A stretch of DNA of 64,000 nucleotides, taken from NCBI GenBank assembly GCA_024734495.1, contig JALMQS010000681.1:6357542-6421541 (forward strand), in the 5' to 3' direction. The translations under genes and the position numbers were made by a program. Under the pieces are notes generated by a model. That model was not told the DNA's origin. It did not search any database and saw nothing but the letters and a program-made list of their open reading frames with translations. The DNA is from Forficula auricularia. Its lineage: Eukaryota; Arthropoda; Insecta; Dermaptera; Forficulidae. Of the stretch, positions 44,801 through 56,400 are shown in pieces; the first letter of the stretch is position 1; each line of letters starts with the position of its first letter.

Positions 44801-47800
44801 ATATTAAGTCAAATGGATCTCAAAAAAATCCTAATAATTATTTTTAACAATCAATCAACTTAATTATCAAATAATAATGATCAAATATTTAATTATTAAA
44901 TTAATTAATTTTGCACTCAGGAGCTTCATTTTATCGTGTTATATATATTATATATATATATAAATCTATTAAAAAACAAAAAAAAACAGGAAATGTAAAT
45001 AAAGGCTACGAAGAAACTTAAACAGGCCAAAATGACGAAATTGGAACTGGAATTCATCCAGAAGACTTGCAACACTCTAGAATGTCTCAGAACAGTGTCG
45101 CAAAATTATTAAATTATTAATTATTATTAAATTATTTATTTAATAATGGGTCATTCAATGTCAACTCAACACACCCATTTTACCTCACCACTTTAGATTT
45201 TCTTGAAATTTGGTACACTGACATATTGTGCTAATATGAATGAAAATAAAAAATTTCAAATTTTTATCTTGAATAGTTTTTTTATACGGCCTTGTGAAGT
45301 TTTCCAAAAATCGCAAAAAAACTACGAACAAACAATTTTGAAACTGCTCTAAAAGCTGTCTTAATTGAGATAGAGAGGTGGGACAGGTGTCATTTTGCAG
45401 CTTTTTTAATGCTCTTTTCAGAGACATACAACATGAAACAGGTTGTAATAAATTTCTTTTTTTCAAAATGTAAATCAAATTTTTGATTTTGATTTTTTCT
45501 AAAAAGTACCACTTTTAAAATTTTCAAAAAAATTCTGTAAATAGATAGTACTTTCATAAACTACTATGCAAAGTATAATGATGGGATGGTAATGGGGTCT
45601 ATGTTTAAAAAAATTTATTACTGACTGTTCTTTTTCATAAATACCCAGTTTTGACCAAATAATAATGATTTTAATGTAGTGAAACGACATTTTATGAAAA
45701 ATCACTTGTGTATATTAAACTAACTTCTAGAAAATGATGTAGACCAAACCCAATTGGCTTTTTCAAAATTTAAACAGTGAATTTCTGAACATGGATCTCC
45801 TTCTTCAAATAAAATCTTATTTATACTCAACAATTTCACATCTTTAGCCACTTTTTAGGTCAGTACTGATGTTTTTCTTATTGGTTTACAATTAATTATT
45901 TTAGTTCTGTGTAAATTTTTAATGAAGTTAAAATAAATCTCACACTTGAATATCACTCATAAATATATAGTCTTGTTATAAAATCTGCTAACTATTGTAA
46001 AGCTGACCTAATGAAATAATTATTCATGTATTCACCAAACAACAAAACAATATGTTCAACTTGAATTGTGGATTTTTATAATGTCATTTTGTTATACAGC
46101 CCTAGCAATTTTGCCCGAAGCCGCCATTTAAATATAGCCTAAGAAATATGTTTCATGAATTTATTATTAAACAGTTATTTAACTAGCACAGTGTTTATTT
46201 CATAAACATAGTTTAATATACACAAGTGATTTTTCATAAAATGTCGTTTCACTACATTAAAATCATTATTATTTGGTCAAAACTGGGTATTTATGAAAAA
46301 AGAGTCAGTAATAATTTTTTAAACATAGACCCCATTACCATCCCATCATTATACTTGGCATAGTAGTTTATGAAAGTACTAACTATTTACAGAATTTTTT
46401 TGAAAATTTTAAAAGTGGTACTTTTTAGAAAAAATCAAAATCAAAAATTTGATTTACATTAAAAAAAAAATTTATTACAACCTATGTCATGTTGTATGTC
46501 TCTGAAAAGAGCATTAAAAAAGCTGCAAAATGACACCTGTCCCACCTCTCTAACTCAATTAAGACAGCTTTTAGAGCAGTTTCAAAATTGTTTGTTCGTG
46601 GTTTTTTTTGCGATTTTTTGAAAACTTCACAAGGCCGTATAAAAAACTATTCAAGATAAAAATTTGAAATTTTGTATTTTCATTCATATTAGCACAATAT
46701 ATCAGTGTACCAAATTTCAAGAAAATCTAAAGTGGTGAGGTAAAATTTTTATTTAAAGTGTGTTGATTTGGCACGGAATGACTAATTAAATATTTTATCA
46801 TTATTATTTGATAATTAAGTTGAATAATTGTTAAAAATAATTATTATTTAGATTTTTTTGAGATCTAATTGATTTAATATTTTTTTTATTTGATGTCGTT
46901 TAAAAAAATAGTTCTAATGAAAGATGTTCAGTTTTTTTTTTTGTTTTTTTCTAGATTCAGAATATGTAATAGTATTACGATTATATTAATGAAGAACTCG
47001 TAATCTCATTAAAAAACATTTATTTTCAATAATATCAACAAACATATAAATAAAAATATAAACAATAGAACGATTAACAATACATCAAGTAAGCTTTGTA
47101 CGCATCAATTCTCCCCTCCTTAGAACGCGGACGCAGCTTCTCACAGGATCATTCTTCTTTCTTCCTAGGTTTAAAATAACTCGAATGATATTTAACTAAC
47201 CTTCCCCTTTCTTGACTATTTTCAATAATTTTTGCTCCATCCATCGATTCTTCTAAATATAATTTTATTTGATGAAGTAACTCTTCCTTATTTTGATTTA
47301 ATTTCATCTGACCAGCATCTAGTTTCTCCTCTTCCATTATATTCAACTCATCCTCCTTGACTTCCTTCAACCAGTACGGAATTAAATCATCTTCTATCTT
47401 ACTATCACTTTCTATTCTTACTTTCTTAGGGAATTCTACTGCTTTTTGGACAAGGAACTCCCTTTTTCCTTGCCCCTCCACTGGTTTCCCTTCTTGAAGC
47501 AAGTCTCTTCCCCATGTCCTTCCCGCCTACAGAATCCACAAAAACATCTATCTTGAATGCAACTTCTATCCTGAGTGGGACTCGTCTTCTCTTCTTTATC
47601 CACATCCTTTAAATCCCTTTCTATTTCTTCTACCGTCTGCATAAACCCTTCAATATCAGTGAATTTCATTCCCCTAATGGACGATCTAATACGTGGAGTA
47701 ATCATCTCCACTAAAACTTGCAGGATTGAACCAGCATCTTCGTCCGGAAAAACTCTCTTATATAAAGCCATCTTATTCTCAATAAATAACCTTATAGGTT

Positions 47801-50376
47801 CGTCTTTTCTCTGTTTCTCCTCATAAAACATAACCTTTAACTTTGAGACTACGATTAAACTATCGTATTCTCGGAGAAATTTCATTTTAAAATCTTTCCA
47901 ATCCAACGCTGGAAATTGATTGACCACCCGCCACCATGTCTTGGCCTTATCTAACAACTGATCCGAAACCACCATGAGCCAAACATATTCCGGTACTTTA
48001 TATTTTAATAGAGTATTCTCGACCTTTTTTAAAAATAACTTCGGATCTTCCTCTGGGAGAGCTCTAAACACCGGAAGGAATTTTCCCACGTCTGCTAATT
48101 GAATATTCCTATTAATCTCGAAATCACTTCCCTTTTCCGAATTTTCCTTCCTTTTTATTATTTCCTCCAACTCTATCCTCTTGTTTTTTTCCTCTTCCAA
48201 ATCATCTTTTAATTTTTTTATTATTTTTTTGAATTCATTTTTTAATTTATTCACCTCCTCTCCCAAATCCATTACTCTATGCTCACCTTTTTTTATATGA
48301 TCCTTGATCTTCGATATCTCCCCCTCGTTATTTCCATATTCGCAAAATCATTTTTCTTATTCCTCTTCACTAGTGGTCTACTAGGTTTTCTTATCATTTT
48401 CACATTTTTCGGGCGCCAATATTACGATCATTTTAATTAAGAACTCGTAATCTCATTAAAAAACATTTATTTTCAATAACATCAACAAACATATAAATAT
48501 AAATATAAACAATAGAACGATTAACAATACATCAAGTAAGCTTTGTACGCATCAACAGAAACATATAGGTTTCAATTTAAAAAACCGATCTTGACCTCTA
48601 AATACCCTTGAAAGCTTGTTCTAGGTCGACAAACAATAGGGTAGTTTAGTTTCCCCCCTGATATAAATAAACTTTTACTTGAAATTTTTTTCATATAATG
48701 AACTGTTTTTGAGTTATAAGACTGTCTCAAGATAAAAAAATCTCAACAAAAACACTTGTGTAAAAAAAGGCCAAGTTCAATTAATAAAATCCGTTTGCCA
48801 AAAAAGTAGTGAGATCTAATGTGCTGCCAAGTTCAACATGATCAATTTATTAAATGAGTCGAGAATATATTAGTAACTTCAATTAAAACGCATGTTTTTC
48901 ATTTCACATGTCCCTCTATATTTTTTATTGATTTCACATTTTTAGTTGAAATTATTTTCATAAAACTTGGCTTTTACGCATTAAATTATTATTATTATTG
49001 TTTGATAGGGCCTCCACCACTCCCCTCTTATTAAGATCCCATGATATGGTAACTAGTAATTCGTGACATACATAATAATGCGTAAAAGCCAAGTTTTATG
49101 AAAATAATTTCAACTAAAAATGTGAAATCAATAAAAAATATAGAGGGACATGTGAAATGAAAAACATGCGTTTTAATTGAAGTTACTAATATATTCTCGA
49201 CTCATTTAATAAATTGATGATGTTGAACTTGGCAGCACATTAGATCTCACTACTTTTTTTGGCAAACGGATTTTATTAATCGAACTTGGCCTTTTTTACA
49301 CAAGTGTTTTTGTTGAGATTTCACTTCTTTTTGTAAGTTGGATTTATCCTATAAATTTAACCCCTTCATTTCGGGCCCTGAAGAAGGAAAAGTTTCGATT
49401 TTTCAATTTCGTCCTTTATTAATGTGTCAAGCTTTACCAGTATGCCAAATTTCAGCATTCTAGGTTCATTGAATTTTTAGTTTATGTTAATTAAGCCTAT
49501 AACTTTCACCCCTTCATTTCGGGCCTTGAAGAAGGAAAAGTTTCGATTTTTCAATTTCCTCCTTTATTAATGTGTCAAGCTATACCAGTATGCCAAATTT
49601 CAGCATTCTAGGCTCATTGAATTTTTAGTTATATGTTAATTAAGTCTATAACTTTCACCCCTTCATTTTAGGTCCTGAAGAAGGGAAAGTTTCGATTTTT
49701 GGATTTTTCCCATTAATTGTACCCCAAACTCTACCTGCCTGCCAAATTTCAGCATTCTAGGGTTAGCGGAAGTACTCTAGAATTTTGATGAGTGAGTGAG
49801 TGAGTGAGTCAGTCAGTGAGTGAGTGAGTCAGTGAGTGAGTGAGTGACGAAAAAGCCTATCTTTGGCTTCTTGTAACTTGGATGGTATAAACAGTAGAAA
49901 TATGAAATTTTGTAATTTAGTTAAGCTTATAGACCAGTATTCTGGAAAAAAATTTCAGCCATGTAGACGTTTCCATTATGAAGTTACAGTGGCGTCAAAA
50001 TGGCCTGAGTTGTTTCCTGTAGAGGGTAGTCTGGCAGTACACACATCCCCGCTCGAATCGAACTTGGCTGGGCACTGCCGTGCCCCCAGATCCACCTGGT
50101 ATATAGACTTAGTATAATAATTTTTTCTCAACTGTGTCAATTTCTTTTTTTTTTTTGAAAGACGAAATGAGCCCCTTCTATGCGATTTTGGTCGGGAGAC
50201 ATGAACCATCATAGCCCATACCTTCAAACAGGAGAATCCTGACCAAACAGAAAGCAGGGCCTATCAGAGGGGGGGGGGGGAGGACAAGAGGGGCAGGTGC
50301 CTTGGGCCTCACAATTTTAGGGGCCTCATAATAACTGAATTTGTTAATGATGAAATTCATAAATGTTATAATTTAA

Positions 50377-50458
<82 letters not shown>

Positions 50459-53400
50459 TTTGTCTGTACATTGGTCCAAATCACGCCAAATTTTGTTTGC
50501 AGCAAAGTTATGAACGAAAACACCCTCAACAAAATTCCTGTCTGTATGAATGTAAGTCTGTTTCCGTGGGTTCTGCGAAAATTCTGCTCACGATTCACGA
50601 AAAAACGCCTAAAGGGATTATTATGAAACCCAGATCGAAACGTAGAAATAATCATTAAAATCGGTTCATAAACAATGTTATGCCTGAACAAACATAGCAA
50701 AAAAGGTCTAATACCAATGGAAAAAAAAAGGGACCAATCGGAAACTATACTGAACTCAATGCAAAAAAAATCATCAAAATCGGTTCACAATTGGCGGAGA
50801 TGTCAGGTAACATAGATACAAAAAAAAAATCAGTCGAATTGAGAACCTCCTCCTTTTTTGAAGTCGGTTAACAAAACTTACCTTCATTATTAACATAGTT
50901 GACAAAGTAGAGAGAATTAATGAAATGATAATTTAGAAGAACTGGAAGAAAATTGAAAATTTTATAAAAGTTGAAGATAAAAAAACTCTATAGCAAATTG
51001 GTTAACAACGTCACTGAGAGAGACTGTCTCTTATTCCGTTCTTCACGATACCTACTTAGTTACTGACTTTTAAGCAAGTGGTCTTATTTCATAGGAAAGT
51101 ATTAGTTACCCTTGAAAAAACAAATGACAATTTTGTTTGATTTTTCCATTTAATAAAAAAATAAAAAAATCTTAATATTGTAACCAATTTTTTAATCATT
51201 TTATTCTTAAATATTTATCCTTCTACTTTGTCTCAGTTTTTTTTTAATTTTTTTTTTTAAATAATAAACTATAAGTTGGTCGAGTTGATAACGTAAATAT
51301 CTTCTAATCAACAGAGATGTGACTTATTGAAGGAGACAATAAAAGAGTGTGTCTTCTGTTGGAATTATAAATTTTATTTATTTATAACGAGACTATAGTT
51401 TCGAGGGTTTTGCTCCATTCATCAGTCTATTATCAATGGATTCACAGGAATTAATTTATGAAGATTCATAATTAATTCCTGTGAATCCATTGTAATAGAC
51501 TGATGAATAGGGCAAAGCCCTCGAAACTATAGTCTCGTTATAAATAAATAAAATTTATAATTCCAGCAGAAGACACACTCTTTTATTGTCTCCTTCAATA
51601 TATAAAAATTCTGCTACTCTCGGCAAAAACTTTCATTTTGATGTGACTTATTTTAGATAACAGTATATTTGAAATACAGATACAAAATACGTATTTTCAT
51701 CTTATATCTGAAATACTTTTTTAATTTTCAATTTGTATCTCGTATTCTTTAGCTAGCTTAGTATTTTGTAAATATTAAGTTTGCTAAAATACTTTTTCTA
51801 ATTATTAAAAAACCGGATTTTTATGCAGTAAAAACTGCCAAAATATGCAGTTAAAATTGCTGAAATATTCAACTTATATGCGGAATAGGTTGAAATATGC
51901 AAATATATGCAGTAAAAGATGACAAAATAAATTTTTTTATGCACTAAAAAAATTAAAATTGAAGACAAAAAGACTATATAATTGAAGGAGTGCTATGAAA
52001 GAAATAAAACCATACATAATATGTCAAATATGTAAGTTTATTGTGTAAAAAATTGCACAAAATTCTCATTAGGTATATATTACTTTACCATAGAGAGTAT
52101 GGTGAAGTATTGTAATCGTGCATGAAAAAAAGTGGTTTTTTCCTTCTTTTTTTCGAAATATCTCAAAAACGGCTGAAACTATTTTGATTAAAAAAAATTG
52201 AGCTAAACCATGGCATTTCGCTCTACAAAAAAGACCTAATAAGTGAACATCGAAAAAATTATATTTTTCGAGATAATAATTGTTTTGTCAAAATGTCTGT
52301 TAGTCTGTGTGTCTGGTTGTCCGGTTGTCCGTTAGTCTGTGCGTTACCAAATTTTTGTGAACGAGCTAGCTCAAAAACTAGTGGGAATATCGAAACCAAA
52401 TTTCACACGTAGTTTTGGTCCTTTGAGATTAAGAGCTGATTAGATTTTGGTGCATATCGACCCAAAATTAAGAGGGGTGGAGGGGGGGTTAAAAATTAAA
52501 AATCTAGGCTGTTTGAGCAAACTCAACCAAATTTTGTATACATAATCAGTGGACCTCCAGAAGTCTAAAAATGCAAATACTAACCACGTCAGCTTATTTT
52601 TTTTACTTTATGCACAAGTATTTTAATCGTGCATGAAAAAAGTGTTTTTTTTTTGCTTTTTTTTCGAAATATCTCAAAAACGGCTGAAACCATTTTGATT
52701 AAAGAAATTTAGCGAAACCATGGAATTTCGGTCTACAAAAAAGCCATAATAAGTGAACATCGAAAAAATTATATTTTTTGATATAATAATTGTTTTGTCA
52801 AAATGTCTGTTAGTTAGTCTGTGCGTTACCAATTTTTTGTGGACGAGCTAGCTCAAAAACTAGTGGGAATCAAGGGCGTACCCAGGATTTCAGCTAGGGG
52901 GGGCAGCTCATACCTGTTTCGAGAAGATGGGTATATTGAAACAAAAAATCATGAACATTGACTTTTATTAATTAGTTTGATTATGACACAAAACAAAATA
53001 TTATATATATATAGGGTCCGCCATCTAACGTTTTTTTTTCAACTAGTGCTTATTTCGTGAATGGTAACACTTAGCTCATGTTTGATTTGACATATAATTA
53101 GTTTTATCCTTCCGCTGAACGAATATGGTTTTTTTTTCGCTTTTTTTTCGCTTCGCTAATTGGGCTTGCGATCGACTTACAGAAGATGCCGATTTTGCCA
53201 AAAAAATCATTTTTTCAGATGAAGCTCATTTTGATCTTGGCGGGTATGTAAACAAGCAGAATTGTCGCATTTGGGGCACAGAAAACCCGCACGCATACAT
53301 TGAAAAGCCGACGCACCCAAAACGAGTCACTGTTTGGTGCGGATTTTGGTCCAGAGGCATAATTGGGCCATTTTTCTTCGAAAATGAGCAAGGAGTGGTG

Positions 53401-56400
53401 GCGATCGTTATCGGGCCATGTTGAACGAATTTTTGTTCACAAAAATTCGAAGAGGAGGATATTGGCAACATTTGGTTTCAACAGGACGGCGCTACGTGCC
53501 ACACAGCCGAAGCTACACTCGATGTTTTGCGCCCTGTTTTTGAAGATCGCATTATCAGCCGCAGAGCTGATGTCGTTTGGCCACCTCGGAGCTGCGATTT
53601 GACACCGTTGGACTATTATTTGTGGGGTGCCGTCAAAGATAAGTGTTACGCCGACAAGCCAGAGACAATTGACGCTTTAAAGGACAATATTCGTGAAGCC
53701 ATTGGTGAAATACAGCTGCACACAATCGATAATGTGCTTAAAAATTGGACCGATCGTGTAGGCTACTGCATGGCCAGCCGAGGCAGCCATTTGAATGAAA
53801 TTATTTTCCATTATTAACCGGAAGGATTGTACTTTCAAATAAAAAAAGAAATTTGAGAAAATATTCAGTAGTTTTTTTTTATAGCATTTAAAAAAAGTTA
53901 TTTGGCGGACCCTATATATTAATTTAACAGTAATCTTCTCGGATTTGCCGAAAATTTGTCTATGACAGTCTTTTCAATAAACTCACTGTTTTCTTTTAAA
54001 TAATTGCGATGTACGCTCATCAGACATAAACCCGTAAGCCTTTCTTCACCCATGGTGCTTCTAAGCCACGTTTTAACTCTTCGCAGCGTACTGAATGACC
54101 GTTCTACGGTCGCCGTGGTGCATGGGATAGTGCTTAAAATAATCAATGCCTTTCTGACAGCAGGGTAAAAAATGTTGGCTTCGTTGAACAGATCAACTAC
54201 TTCTATGTCCCTTAATTGATCATCTGATAAAGCCTTCTTCACCCATAAATTATGCCAAAGGTTCAGTTCTCCGGTGATATCCAGGTTATAAAATTCTTGG
54301 AATGATTCTGCGTTCTTGTGTAAGTATGTAATGCTGGTTTTGGTCATATACAAGGGATGTAGCTTACTTAAAGCAAACGCCGGAGTATTTTCTTGGGAGA
54401 ATCGAATATTCAACGATGAAATGAGTGAATCAATGTATGGTATTATCAGGGAACGCCAAAAATCAGGGAATGCAAAAAAATTAGTGCATTTATCAAGTGT
54501 CATGACACACAGTGACAGAACTATTAACTCATGACAATTGATGAATACACTTTTTTTAAAAATAGAGCCGTTTTCGAGAAAATCAAAAAAAATGAAAAAT
54601 CTTTCATGTAATTCAGAATTTGTACAGAAACATATAGAATTCCATTTAAAAAAAAAGAACTTGACTTCGAAATACCCTTGGAAAGCTTGTTCTAGCTCTT
54701 TTTTTAATGCAATCGAATGCAAGAAGGGGTGCACCAGTAAAGATGTAGCCCCTATGGATCTCGAAAGACCCTTGCATTACCGAAGAGAAGGAAAGTTGTT
54801 TAAGTGAGAGGGTGTAGACGTAGGTGTCTATGCACCCTGGTTTTGAAGGTTTGAAGATCATAGGTGCTGGGAAAGATAGAGGCTGGGAGAGAGTTCCAGT
54901 TCCTTGAAGTCATGGGGATATATGAATTCGCGAATGAAGTGGTCCGGCACTTTTCTAATTTGACCGCGAAAGAGTGTTGGGAGTCGGCAAAACGTGTGCT
55001 GCGTGCAAAGCATGCTTTGGGGGGAATTATTGATTTTATCTCATCAGAGCACCTGCCGTGATAGTATCTATAGAAAAGGGAAAGGGCGGAGACATCTCTT
55101 CGATGAGCCAGCGAGTCGAGGGAGTCGGTGAGGGTAGAATCGTCAATTAGCCTGACGGCTCGTTTCTGAATTGCATCAAGGGTAGCAAGAGAATATTTTG
55201 AGGCTCCTCTCCACAGATGAGAGCCGTATTCGAGACAGGGGCGGATTTGGGCCTTGTAGATGGTGAGAAGTTGTGGGGGTTTGTAAAATCGCTTGGACTC
55301 TGAATAAGAAGCCAATCTTCCTTGCTGCAGATTTCGCCACAGAGGAGATGTGTTCATTCCAAGACAGGTCAGATGCGACAGAGACGCCCAACATGGATAG
55401 GCTGTCACACATTTTTCAGGTATTCGAATCGAAGTGAATATCAGGGAAATCTCTATTTTCGCGCCTAGAAATTAGACAACATTGAGTCTTGTTTGAATTG
55501 AAGTTAACTAAATTTTGAGAGCCCCATTTATTCAGTTTGTCTAGGTCGAGAGTAATTGAGGAGGCAATATTGATTCGATTATTCGGGAGAGAGGGTTTGC
55601 CGTGTAGAGTGCTATCGTCGGCGTAACAATGAGTGGGGTTTGCCGTTTGATCAATAAGGTCGTTTATATAAATAAGGAAGAGTGTGGAGGAGATTACAGA
55701 GCCTTGGGGAACACCAGAGTTTGTGGAGAACGATTCAGAAGATGTTCCATCCACCACAACTTTTATACTTCGGTTTGTCAGAAAGCTTTCAATCCATTTG
55801 CGAAGTGTTGGTGTGAATCCAAAGGCTGGTAGTTTGGCAAGAAGATTTTTGTGCCAAACCTGGTCAAAAGCTTTGGAGATATCAAGGGCTACAGCGAGGG
55901 TTTCTTTTCCGGCCTCTAGAGTATTGTTGAAGGTGTGGGTGACATAGGTTAAGATGTCGCCTGTGGAACGATTTTGTCTGAATCCATATTGCCTATCGTG
56001 AATTAATTTATTGTTTTCTAAGTGATGAAGGACGTGTTGGTTTATGACTAATTCCATTAATTTGGAAAGAACAGAGGTGATCGAGATAGGCCTGTAATTA
56101 GAGATTTGTGATGTGTCTCCTTTTTTAGGAATAGGTGTTACTCTGGCTATTTTCCAGCTTTTGGGGAATATGCCCGACTCGTAAGAGAGTTGGAATAGCT
56201 TGGATAAGATAGGGGCAAGTTCAGGGGCGCATTTTTTAATGAGAATTGGTGGGATGTTATCCGGGCCTGCGGCGGATTTGGAATTTAATTTATCTCGACA
56301 AACAATAGCGTAGTTTAGTTTCCCCCTTGATATAAATAAACAACTTTTTTCATATAATGCACTGTTTTTGATTTATAAGACTGTCTCAAGATAAAAAAAA

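Larger units (their letters stand above)
46973..48555 (-). mobile_element. Gag-only LTR retrotransposon (TR-GAG type)
   Basis: LTRs of about 135 bp (46973-47107 and 48420-48554) are nearly identical (AGAACTCGTAATCTCATTAA). On the minus strand the 5' LTR is followed by a tRNA-Lys-like primer site, then a gag frame, a short acidic frame, a purine tract (AAGGAGGGGAGAA) and the 3' LTR. Protease, RT and integrase core are absent. At 1.58 kb it must depend on a partner element. Inserted in the right arm of copy C. Confidence 0.92.
44533..48738. mobile_element. TATACCGGGT DNA element, copy C, with two nested insertions
   Basis: The left arm 44533-45143 and the remaining pieces 46793-46972 and 48556-48738 together form one copy of the 18048-19272 element. 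They are interrupted by a palindromic element (45148-46792) and an LTR element (46973-48555). Its right tip is replaced by the palindrome starting at 48738. Confidence 0.88.
51325..51600. mobile_element. Foldback element, near-perfect palindrome, two hammerheads
   Basis: ATTGAAGGAGACAATAAAAG at the left is inverted at the right end, and the two arms meet at a dyad near 51468 (ATGAAGATTCAT). Each arm carries a hammerhead core facing outward. 51600-51635 (ATTCTGCTACTCTCGGCAAA) is shared with 35350-35376. No coding capacity. Confidence 0.9.
52868..54480 (-). mobile_element. hAT transposon, 3' half, split by a mariner
   Basis: The terminus GGGCGTACCCAGGATTTC at 52868 interrupts repeat X. The transposase C-terminus is on the minus strand from 54480 to 53919. 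The mariner 53014-53912 sits just past its stop. The 5' half is missing. Confidence 0.8.

Noticed and set aside
49372..49400. CTGAAGAAGG..TTTCGAT in the 148-bp tandem repeat
   Set aside because: The GAAA box is absent on the plus strand, and the order is wrong on the minus strand.
54480..54734. N-terminal 85 residues of the minus-strand frame that ends in the hAT domain
   Set aside because: They come from repeat Y and the TATACCGGGT arm; the hAT homology starts near 54480.
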